A stretch of 64,000 nucleotides of DNA from Lithodes maja (taxonomy: Eukaryota; Arthropoda; Malacostraca; Decapoda; Lithodidae). Positions 44,901 through 53,197 of this stretch are shown piece after piece. The stretch spans positions 287,103-351,102 of the forward strand of contig JBAKBP010000207.1 of assembly GCA_037953745.1 (NCBI GenBank), read 5' to 3'. Every line of letters starts with the position of its first letter. Position 1 is the first letter of the stretch. The notes below the pieces were generated by a model. It searched no databases. It was not told where the DNA came from and saw only the letters and a list, made by a program, of their open reading frames with translations. The position numbers and the translations under genes are program-made.

Positions 44901-45604
44901 AGCCTATGGTGCAAGCAGAGCTGGATTACGTGTGGACGAAGGGTCTGAGGGATAAGGAATGTCGTGAGTGGTCGTTGCCTGTAACTTTGCAACCGGTGTT
45001 AAGTGGCAAGATTAGTGAGTGTGTTGATTGCGAGAGTGTGTGTGCATTATCCCTGACAGACGCCTATACCTTATCAAGAGTTGACGACACCATAGACCGC
45101 CTCGGGGCTGCATCGCCTATCACGAGGGTGGATTTAGTAAAGGGTTGCTGGCAGGTGCCTTTGTCCGAGCGTGCTGGGGAGGTGTGTGGTTTTGTTGTGG
45201 ACGGGGGTGCCTACCGGTGCAATGTTATGCCTTACGGACTTAAGAATGCGCTAGCAACGTTTCAGAACCTGATGAATGAAAGTGAAAAGGACGATGATGG
45301 GCTGGAGCATCCTGTTAGTTTCTGCTCGGAGAAGTACAATTCGGCCCAGGGGAGCTGCTCTGTTGTCGAGGAGGAGCTGATGGCGGTTGTGCTTGCGCTG
45401 GGGCATTTCGAGGTCTATGTTCCAGCCTATGGTCCGGTCGTTGTAGTTTACCCAGATCATCACCCTCTCAAGTTCTTGGACCAGTTTCACAATCGGAATA
45501 TGAGGCTGACCAGGTGGTCACTAAGGTTATTGGTATATAACCTGGACATACGCCATATTGCCGGTTGTCACAACGTGGTTGCAGATGGTCGTTCAAGGGT
45601 ATAA
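41978..45604 (+). CDS. LTR element gag-protease-partial pol polyprotein
   Basis: The open frame of about 1,209 codons starts with a coiled coil containing four ETRRHEA heptads (21-bp tandem repeat, 42060-42150). A helical gag capsid-like domain and a CCHC zinc knuckle CYQCHKKGHFARVC (42953) follow, then a protease motif DTGAS (43214) and a long low-similarity stretch. A reverse transcriptase piece has TRVDLVKGCWQVPL (45122) and MPYGLKNALATFQ. It jumps directly from TFQNLMN to RNase H (HPVSFCSEKYN, YPDHHPLKFLDQF, VVADGRSRV). The YxDD catalytic motif, the thumb and the connection are missing, yet the frame is open. No integrase follows. The protein can supply gag but not active polymerase. Confidence 0.88.
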   Translation: MVFKLELAKIENETRRQENEVRKHEIEAETRRHEAETRRHEAETRRHEAETRRHEAELRYDSEKYCAQLDLDKTRAESTGTRMGREGQVREQSLSHLVKLVPAFSETKVTEFFNRFEKKCREHNWPEEKWAALVSSRLMGKGLKAYDALPLESCIDYPELKRAVLRAYELQPETYRLKFRGVTKTREATFLEHARDLKDALTNWTRSEKAETAEQLTELFLLEQFYKCTGAEMTLTIKEKNPKTLQEAAEMADLRLSLIRGCGSAQRSEAGNKGRDAPPPRVSDIPYANKYKSYDTKTDHKTSTVPFKKGPGPSQYQGKPKGELECYQCHKKGHFARVCPSKPPTAAVSLACNIGVSPKFSEFARGSSSEAEAQPMQKHLGGSNPAQDVFCDHRGRGCVMWAGRKHGVEVLRDTGASQTLMNNLTGYPINAARVVVVQGINATRSYLLVRLELEVDGVARELDVGIVEKLPVEGVDLLLGNDFAMPASEVLPLVVAERPADVSGEEQEWVERCQTQPMACVVTRARAAKVSQPSPPSSDQQRNDQQEEAKAGVGFKSFDSAALLGDSVLAPMLESGEAPGPVTASEEVGQEETLRQQRYTRREKRVAQFDIGGGLGLLRKHLDRLVPSDIYKLQLEDPEVQKCGNGAVEIKHENGEACHVNLLEEFVRQPPEQPTVPALVCRGQGGEGEGGSRAQVEESRDCHVSAEQWAGDTSLVAVEALEHLPEQQCAALQHQLGSYPTGRAEPLSLTTRAVRDVPRAGQVSVERPLASLFRWFKVGDEALAWLPGQGRPMAAKGGGQKEDIEQIGEVGCGMDVPGRHIASQCCSGLMQQPYHRPTVSGHVSKSGDAEQADVVTRNAGVRMYGIGGEALAIMNYGSDCTGGTDCPSHDLAVLGTKVEKEGDYRLEAAVSAGLWEGTRHVVRGDSARQLFTRLWQYFRMFVASPGLMYGVESDMQAGDRARLSLIPYRIYPARQPMVQAELDYVWTKGLRDKECREWSLPVTLQPVLSGKISECVDCESVCALSLTDAYTLSRVDDTIDRLGAASPITRVDLVKGCWQVPLSERAGEVCGFVVDGGAYRCNVMPYGLKNALATFQNLMNESEKDDDGLEHPVSFCSEKYNSAQGSCSVVEEELMAVVLALGHFEVYVPAYGPVVVVYPDHHPLKFLDQFHNRNMRLTRWSLRLLVYNLDIRHIAGCHNVVADGRSRV

Positions 45605-46102
45605 TTATGATCCTGGGTAGATTGACACACGGGTAGCCTCCTGCTTTAGTTTGAATAGTATTTTGCGCTTGGTGCTTGTTGGCTCGCGGTTGTAGCCCAG
45701 CGTATTGGGTCGTAAAGCAGGAGTTGAGCGTTTGGTATAGAAGAAAATAGGCTGCCCTTATAGTGCAGCCGTGAAAAACATATTAAAATATAAAAATCAT
45801 AAAAAAAACTCTTTCTTTTGATATAGATAATTGTATAAGTTTGTCATAGCCTATAGAGTTTGAGTAGTCCACGAACTATCAAACGGCTGAGCTGCTGTAA
45901 GCTCGCTCTGGGAGCATGATATTGTGTCTTTTTGCTGTTGTTGGGAGGAGTTATAAAATGTGAATTTTTTTTTTATATAATAAGATGTGTTTTAGTGATA
46001 AACTCAGCTTTGTTTTAGTGCCATGCGGTCGCTGGGTGTGAGGGGCTTGATGGGGTTCTGTGTGTGTCAGATTTTAGCTCAGGGTTGAGCAAGTAAAATC
46101 TT
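45605..46102. other. non-coding 3' internal region of the LTR element
   Basis: There is no integrase, envelope-type or other frame in this ~500 bp, which runs directly to the polypurine tract. An integrase-coding segment seems to have been lost. Confidence 0.7.
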
Positions 46103-46110
46103 GGGGGAGG
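46103..46110 (+). promoter_or_regulatory. polypurine tract of the LTR element
   Basis: GGGGGAGG immediately precedes the 3' LTR TG and is the expected plus-strand primer site. The same purine run is absent before the 5' LTR. Confidence 0.8.
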
Positions 46111-47976
46111 TGTGACGCATGTCGAGTGTGAGCATGCTGAACAGAACGCCTAGTCATGCCCCACTCTCGCTAGGATCGTCAGGGCAGGAACTTTGGCTGT
46201 AGTCTATGTAGAGTTTCCTAACTTAGTTCATGTGAGCCGTTGTACTATAAGCATTATGAATATGTATTTTGTTTTCATCTGAGTCAACGAGTTCTATTTT
46301 ATATCATTAGTTATAAGTGTTGTGTGTGAAGCTTATTTGTAATGATGAGAGGAGAGAGAGAGATTACGTAACGGGGGTCAGTGAGTGCGCCATGCGGCAG
46401 GTGGGCCTAACTCACTAGCACTCCCCTCCTCCCTCCTCCCCCTCAGCGCGTGGGAAAGCCTTTGTCTATCCCAGATTGAGAGAGATAAATTACGTAATGA
46501 TTGTCAGTGGGCGGTCCTTAGTAGTGCACGTTGGGCTCACTAGAGGGCCGAGTATAAAAAGGGAAGTCTCGCCACATTTTCTTCAGAACTCATTAGGCAG
46601 AGCGACTTCTCATATCCCTTGCTAACTATATATATTCTTCTGACTGATGTGAACTTTCTCTACTACCTTTACATCCTTATCTCCTCTTTTCCCTATCCTT
46701 TTTAACTTCAATGGTCCCGTTGGTGCAGAGTTAGTCAGCCAACGTATTATCGCTTGAGTTCTCACGAGATATATGCCTATTAGATAGCCTATTTTGGAAG
46801 GGTCAACTTAGAATAGGATTGATTAATGTTTGTTGCACTCGTATATGCATTTCCCTGTGTGTTATTATTATTGTTCCTGTTTTCTGCTGGTCTAGGTAAT
46901 GCTAGACTGGGATAAGGCTACTGGTGTTGTGATTCCCGATGTGTATTAGGTTTTGTTGAACCTGTGCAATCGCAACGGAGAAGTGGGAAGCCTGGGTGGT
47001 CTTTCTGACTGTGTACCTTGTGAGTTTAGCACTGTGTTGCGAGTGAGGGCTTTTGCCTCTGCCACCCAACACTGTGCTAACTCGGTTGCTTTGACTTTGA
47101 GAGGATCGCCAGGAGAGAACCAGATACTAGTGATCTGGATCTCTCAAGAGAGCATCCCGTCAATTAACGTAATTTGGCCGCACAGCCTTAAGGACCTCGC
47201 TAGGCTACGAGCCGCTTGCTCAGCCATTGTTTCCTAGCCTACTACATCCCAGCTAGACTTTGCTCGATCAGCAGATACAGAATAGTATTGAAGCTTTCCT
47301 TATGTATGATATTGTTTATGCACTATTGATTTCATGTGTTGCACGCTTAGCTACTTTAGTGATTAGTGGCCCACGAGCACAATCCGAGTAGGCTATTGCC
47401 GGTGCATTGGCGGAGTACTTCTTTTTAATGTTTGCCATTTACTATTGCATATTCTTATAATTCTTCTTATGTCAATTTAAACCTTTAATGATACGTAGTT
47501 GCCAGTGTTTTGCTTATTTGAATAGCTGTTCAAAATCCGATACGTACTTCTTACGGGCATCCGAGAAGCATCTAACTTTACCAGAAGATTCCTTGCTCGA
47601 TGCTTAAGGACTATTAATTTAACGTAACGTAATAGTGCCGATCCGAAGTAGAGGGTGGAGGACTTCTTAAGTTCTTAGTCAAGGGTGGATTACTTCGGCT
47701 TCGGCCAACACTATTCTTTGGTGTTGTTGTTTCTTACTTCTTTGTTTGATTGTTGACCAGACTAGATAATTTCTGTCTCTTTATTAGTCTGTTGTGGAAC
47801 ACTAGTACCGAGTTCTTGTACACCCCGTTATAGCAGATCGAACTCTGGAGGGTATTGGTGTTTTTTGTTCGGCTGGCAGTACTCTGGGGTTGGGATCGTG
47901 TGTTTCCGTTGTGGCAGCGAGCCGTACTCGAGTCCTGATTGAGAGCCCTTGTGTACCCGAGTGCCAGGTCGTAACA
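46111..47976 (+). repeat. 3' LTR, intact
   Basis: 1866 bp, TG...CA ended. The core promoter tataaaaagg lies near 46553. It serves as the empty-site reference for both insertions in the 5' LTR. It differs from the 5' LTR by a handful of substitutions and one-base indels (for example near 46982, 47194, 47538 and 47770). Confidence 0.95.
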
Positions 47977-48792
47977 GTGGTAAAATGTTTGGTTGGAAGT
48001 GTAACCTCGCCGCACATTTATTTGTTCAGACAGATGAGAAGAAGTTTAAGTGTGACGTGTGTGGTAAAATGTTTGATCGGAAGAGTGTCCTCACCACACA
48101 TTTATTACTTCATACAGAGAAGAAGGAGTTTAAGTGTGAGGTGTGTGGTAAAATGTTTGGTCGGAAGAGTAACCTCGCCGCACATTTATTTGTTCATACA
48201 GGTGAGAAGAAGTTTAAGTGTGAGGTGTGTGGTAAAATGTTTGGTCAGAAGAGTAACCTCGCCGCACATTTATTTGTTCATACAGCTGAGAAGAAGTTTA
48301 AGTGTGAGGTGTGTGGTAAAATGTTTGGTCAGAAGAGTACCCTAACCACACATTTAATAATTCACACAGGAGAGAAGAAGTTTAAGTGTGAAGTGTGTGG
48401 TAAAATGTTTGGTCAGAAGAGTACCCTAACCACACATTTAATAATTCACACAGGAGAGAAGAAGTTTAAGTGTGAAGTGTGTGGTAAAATGTTTGGTTAT
48501 AAGAGTTCCCTCACCTCACATTTAATAGCTCACACAAGAGAGAAGAAGTTTAAGTGTGAGGTATGTGGTAACATGTTTGGTCAGAAGATGGACCTCACCA
48601 GACATTTAAAAGTACATACTGAGGGGAAGAAGTATAAGTGTGGTAAAATGTTTGGTCGGAAGAGTAACCTCACCACACATTTATTACTTCATACAGGAGA
48701 GAAGGAGTTTAAGTGTGAGGTGTGTGGTAAAATGTTTGGTCGGAAGTTTAACCTCGCCGCACATTTATTTGTTCATACAGGTGAAAAGAAGT
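47977..48792 (+). pseudogene. C2H2 zinc-finger gene, second block of 10 fingers
   Basis: The gene resumes with GKMFGWKCNLAAH directly after the 3' LTR. Ten fingers follow; the first has lost its cysteine pair and final histidine (HLFVQ). The ninth has lost three codons and one cysteine (YKCGKMFGRKSN near 48640), so it cannot hold zinc normally. Fingers KSTL 5 and 6 are almost identical. The block ends at GEKKF, where a TTAA element enters the linker codons. Without an upstream start it is not expressed as such, unless the LTR drives it. Confidence 0.88.
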
Positions 48793-48796
48793 TTAA

Positions 48797-49242
48797 CCCG
48801 TCCAGCCCCAGCGACGCGTCTGGCGCGTCGCCGATGTATGTAACGCACAGCCCCAGCGACGCGTCTGACGAGTCACCCTAATTGCTCCGACCGTAACCTC
48901 AGGTGTAGCCACTCGAGAGGGCTCAGATTTGTATGGGAACTGTGTACGTATCCCACGCAACCGTGCCGATGGTTGAAAACTCTCAAAGTCCACGTGCGTG
49001 CGCGTGAGCGCGCAATAACCTGGTTTTTTGGGGTAATTACCTTCAATTTTTTACTCTTGTAAAATACGTTTTCGGGGGCTCTGTAGGACCATTCTTTAAG
49101 CTTTTTGAGCGGTTTTTCGTGGTTTTTCCTTCATTCCTTCATTCCTAACCCATTCGCTATTGTTTCTGGAATAAAACAATTTTTTGAAAACCGGCCGGGT
49201 TCTGGTGAACAAAAAATACAAAACTAGGCGGGGCTCGACGGG
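48797..49242. mobile_element. 446-bp TTAA element, family a, in a finger linker
   Basis: The left TTAA is at 48793-48796, inside the F-K codons of a finger linker. The right boundary is TTAG at 49243-49246, probably a mutated TTAA. The termini CCCGTCCAGCCCCAGC and, in reverse complement, CCCGTCGAGCCCCGCC pair. It is an inverted relative of 40499-40933 (block tggggctgtgcgttacatac shared). Confidence 0.9.
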
Positions 49243-49246
49243 TTAG

Positions 49247-49872
49247 CCCTTTGGCGCACCTATAGTTTCCAATCAAAGTTTTTCCTACTCCCAAAGTATA
49301 TCTCAGCTCAATCAGAGCCAGTTTTGTGCCCGTCGATAATTTGTTTCTGTGACTTTTTATCCACCAAAAAATCCTTGTATTTGGATTAATGAGGTACCAT
49401 CGGCTTCGTTATTGATTGAACTTGAAGATAAGTGAATAAAAACAGAATAATTACAAAACAACCACATTGGGGCACTCCGAAATAAGAATTGTAAAAAAAA
49501 AATGAAATACCTTATCTCCAACTCGCGCTAGCTAAAATCTTTGCCCACATCATTTTTGATTTGAATACAAATATGGAAGCGGAATTTAATGAGGATTCCA
49601 CTGGTAACTTCAGAATTACTATACACCAAATAGTTACTGAGATACACGAATAAACGTAAAAGTATCGAAACACAGACTGAGCTGTACTCTGCTCACTTCC
49701 CAGCCAGCCGTGAGTAAACCGTTAAACTGAGGGGGTTGCCAAATATGACGCGCGTCAGATGAAAACTTAATTTTTGCCGAATATTTTTAAGTTTAATGAC
49801 TCTTAACGAGTCATCGTGCACCTAGGAAAAAAATACCTAATGACTCTGAACGAGTCATCGTGCGCCAAAGGG
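49247..49872. mobile_element. 626-bp TTAA element, family b, abutting family a
   Basis: It starts CCCTTTGGCGCACC right after the shared TTAG and ends, in reverse complement, with CCCTTTGGCGCACG, followed by TTAA (49873-49876) and the zinc-finger frame. A sub-terminal gagtcatcgtgc motif is duplicated near the right end, as also happens in the element at 59263-59892. No coding capacity. Confidence 0.9.
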
Positions 49873-49876
49873 TTAA

Positions 49877-50446
49877 GTGTGAGGTGTGTGGTAAAATGTT
49901 TGCCCAGAAGAATGCCTTAACCAAACATTTAATAGTTCACACAGGAGAGAAGAAGTTTAAGTGTGAGGTGTGTGGTAAAATGTTTGGTCGGAAGAGTGCT
50001 CTCACCTCACATATATTAGTTCATACAGGAGAGAAGAAGTTTAAGTGTAACGTGTGTGGTAAAATATTTGGTCGGAAGAGTGTCCTCACCAGACATTTAT
50101 TACTTCATACAGGAGAGAAGGAGTTTAAGTGTGAGGTGTGTGGTAAAATGTTTGGTCGGAAGTGTAACCTCGCCGCACATTTATTTGTTCATACAGGTGA
50201 GAAGAAGTTTAAGTGTGAGGTGTGTGGTAAAATGTTTGGTCGGAAGTGTAACCTTGCCGCACATTTATTTGTTCAGACAGATGAGAAGTTTAAGTGTGAC
50301 GTGTGTGGTAAAATGTTTGGTCGGAAGAGTGTCCTCACCACACATTTATTACTCCATACAGGAGAGAAGGAGTTTAAGTGTGAGGTGTGTGGTAAAATGT
50401 TTGGTTGGAAGTGTAACCTCAAAGCACATTTATTAGTTCATACAGG
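49877..50446 (+). pseudogene. C2H2 zinc-finger gene, third block of 7 fingers
   Basis: Coding resumes in the linker (KCEVCGKMF) exactly at the TTAA. Seven regular fingers follow (helices KNAL, KSAL, KSVL, KCNL, KCNL, KSVL, KCNL); one has HLFVQ in place of the last histidine. A stop comes at 50448-50450 just after HTG. With the earlier blocks the array has about 30 fingers of 84 bp. It would be a nuclear DNA-binding protein of the large arthropod C2H2 class. Confidence 0.88.
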
Positions 50447-50732
50447 ATAGAGAAGTAGTTTAAATGCGAGAGGTGTGTGTAAAAGTGTTTGTTCCAAGAA
50501 ATTATCTCCATTTACATTAGTTCACTGAAGAGAAAAAATTAATGTGCCATTATTGTGGTAACTGCTTCTCACATAAATGTAGCCTTAAAATTAACACATA
50601 CTGTATATATATATATATATATACAGTATATTGAGTGAACAATTTCAAGTGTGATCATTGTGTCAACTGTTTTTCTTATCTAGGTAACTTCAACAGACAT
50701 AATGGGAGTCTTCACAAACATTCAGTTTGACC
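50447..50732 (+). pseudogene. decayed terminal fingers of the zinc-finger gene
   Basis: Degenerate finger reading continues past the stop: LMCHYCGNCFSHKCSL near 50545 and FKCDHCVNCFSYLGNFNRH near 50648, then a stop after KHSV (50728). A (TA)n run sits between them. This may be the original C-terminus, or fingers left behind when the array was expanded. Confidence 0.6.
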
Positions 50733-51129
50733 CTTACAGTGCGGCAGTTTTATAGGTAAGAATACACCCTGGCAGCAATTTTCCCTCTAATTACACTTAA
50801 TTTACATTGCTTTAGCCCAATATCTGTAGCCCAGATGAAATTTTAATGAGTTCCGATGAAATTATTGTGTCAAATTTTCTCCACGCAAGTAGACTCCATT
50901 CTTTCTTTCCGAGGCAAGCTACCTTGGTAATGTGGAGGGAAAGTTTCCTCCCACTGGCCTGGCTCACGGCCAGTTACCAAATATATAATTACCATATCTC
51001 TCTTTTACATCTTCATATGATACACTCAGGTAACTAAATAAAGTGTTCTGTTAATTTATCAAGTAATATGTTTGTTAGACAGTATAAGTTAAGGCCTGTA
51101 ACATCCAATGAACCTCCCATTCGTAGCTG
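50733..51129. other. non-coding, 3' flank of the zinc-finger gene
   Basis: No gene seen. aataaag near 51037 could serve as a polyadenylation signal. Confidence 0.4.
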
Positions 51130-51380
51130 GTATATAGCTGTCACAAGTTAATATAGAAGTAGCTTAAGCATTAGGCTATTCAGTGTGCAGTTGGGTTTGA
51201 GTACATGATTAGATTGATATCCAGTATTCGATGAATGGATATCAAATTGTAGTATGATGCTGTAATGCTTAGAGTGTTTAAGATTTTTATTTGGTAACCC
51301 AGGTTCGAATCCCAGGAAAATCACATGCTTTCATTAATTTCATTGGAAGGTGTTTGATGTTGGTAGTGAAATGAATAAAA
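51130..51380 (+). mobile_element. single diverged copy of the 315-bp tRNA-like unit
   Basis: The block acatgattagattgatatcc and, further on, ctgtaatgcttag and ggttcgaatccc match the minus-strand order of the array units at 37265-39434. It is the same repeat as a monomer, strongly diverged, so the tRNA-like unit spreads as a SINE and was later tandemly amplified in the LTR. Confidence 0.75.
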
Positions 51381-52278
51381 TTTGATTATTTCAGCTTCTG
51401 AAACACCTTAAGACACACACCCTCCCTCAACTAATGCATGGAACAAACTGATATGAGTAAGTGTGACAAACTTAGCAGCTCTGGAAGCATCTGGCAACAA
51501 GTGGAGCTGCTTAGTTCAACCAACTCAGCCGGTAATACCAACACCTACGGGTACGTCGCCTGCAGTTTAGTATTTATTTTTACATAGCACATACAATTAC
51601 ATCTGTGACAGTGAGTGGGTTAATGTATTGAGATATAGATTTTGTTGTAGATAACTAGAAAATAATATAATTATCTTAACAACAAATAATATAAGTAAAA
51701 ATGTGTCAGCGTAAAATTGTTTAAGCTTCTAATGGTTATTTTTGTAATGTTGCATTTATAATGACTCATATAATGCTAGGATGTGAAGTTCATTTACCTA
51801 ATAGCAGCTCTCCATGTGACATGATCCTGGGCTATATCTATTCATAACACTGGCCTGAAGATGATACTGTAATGCCTTCCTCTAATTATTCTAGCTGTTT
51901 CCCCACAGTTTAATACATTCCAAATTCATTATAATAACTCACTTTACTTTTTATAATCCTACATTTAATAGTGTCTCCTTTGGCAATGACGTAGTTCCAA
52001 TATTCATATTTGATACCATTGCTGACCAAGAAAGCCCCTCCTAGGGAACATCTCACTTTCAACCCCTTGGCATATTACTGATGTACTCCCATCTCTACAG
52101 CAAATTTGTCATGCAAATTTTCATTTATTATAACTGATATTATTGAAAACTATCAAATCACGAATAATAACCATCATAAATATTTCCCAATAGTCATGAT
52201 TTTTCAAATGGCCATAACAAAGACAATTACTGGTAGTACATTGCCAAGGCAATTAGAGATTGGTAATCCCCATGCATA
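51381..52278. other. non-coding AT-rich stretch
   Basis: No open frame, repeat or element end was recognised. Confidence 0.5.
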
Positions 52279-52282
52279 TTAA

Positions 52283-52684
52283 CACTTTCTCTGCAGGGTT
52301 ATTTGGGCTATTTAGGGCATATTCAGGCACTTCTTCATGATTAATCAAGCATCTGCATTAAATGAACTGTATTCTGCCGAAAACTAAGTGAAAATAGCTT
52401 CAAAATGAGACCAGAACGAGCTTCGTAGGTGGCGGGGTTCACCCGCAGCGTTGCCATAAACATACTGGAAAACTGCTAATTATTAGCTCTCTCTCGCTCG
52501 GCAATACTGTTGTGAGACTCCCGTGCGAGACACAGTCTCCCTCAGTGAGCCGCTCGCTGCTCTGAGGGTCGGAGGTGGGTCCCTCACGCTCCCGCCTACT
52601 GACACTCTATTCCTACGGCTTTTAAAGCCTGGAAATTGCTGTAAATTGCCAGAACATTCTGGAACATCACCCGCAGCCAATGGG
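52283..52684. mobile_element. 402-bp TTAA element, family c, copy 2
   Basis: TTAA flanks both ends (52279-52282, 52685-52688). It is collinear with 35051-35461 along its length, including the cgtaggtggcggggttca block. Its left terminus has mutated to CACTTTCTCTGC. Confidence 0.9.
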
Positions 52685-52688
52685 TTAA

Positions 52689-53162
52689 CATTATATAGTG
52701 TTCATTATTATCATTTTAGTGGATATTGTAATAATTTTGATCACCATAGAAATTCATCTTAAGATATTGACAATAATTCTATAGGGTCCTGTAAACCATT
52801 CCAAAGACCACATGCTTATTTTGTGTATGTAAATTTTGTCATTTGATTTTGGTTACTATGACAGTTATAGTGAACCTGACAATGATATAACAGTTTTGTC
52901 AATATTTGACCATGCAGTGATATGTGGAAATATACTTTATTTTTTATATTTTACTTTAGAATGATAATTCCTTTGTATTCCTTGGTTTGCTTAATAAATG
53001 TATTATTTAGTTATTCTTGTTTCCTACTCTTGTATTGGTATGTTCTTTGCAATACAATATGTACCAGTGAAATCATTTTATATGGAATTTCTTAATAATT
53101 GTAAATACAAGTTAATGAGGCAAATCATTATATAACTAATTATCTCATTGTTTAGTACCTTC
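52689..53162. other. non-coding AT-rich stretch
   Basis: Nothing recognised. It leads into the 39-bp repeat that is the target of the next element. Confidence 0.5.
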
Positions 53163-53197
53163 ATATGTTTGTTTTCTACATAATGACAGTCATGGTA

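Larger units (their letters stand above)
36821..47976 (+). mobile_element. Ty3/gypsy-type LTR retrotransposon in the zinc-finger gene
   Basis: The LTRs begin TGTGACGC and end GTAACA. A primer-binding site TGGCGACC follows the 5' LTR (41309) and a polypurine tract precedes the 3' LTR (46103-46110). Gag, protease and partial reverse transcriptase/RNase H are encoded; integrase is absent. Zinc-finger coding sequence flanks both sides, but no clean target duplication can be read, perhaps because the finger repeats recombined. The LTRs differ at only about eight positions outside two later insertions, so the element is young. It depends on another element for mobility. Confidence 0.93.

Noticed and set aside
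45605..46110. Integrase or envelope gene downstream of the LTR element polyprotein
   Set aside because: No frame of suitable length or motif is present before the polypurine tract.
36811..47987. A clear target-site duplication of the LTR element
   Set aside because: The flanks are zinc-finger coding sequence on both sides, but no unambiguous 4-6 bp repeat could be read (tgtg sharing with the LTR start confuses it), so none is claimed.
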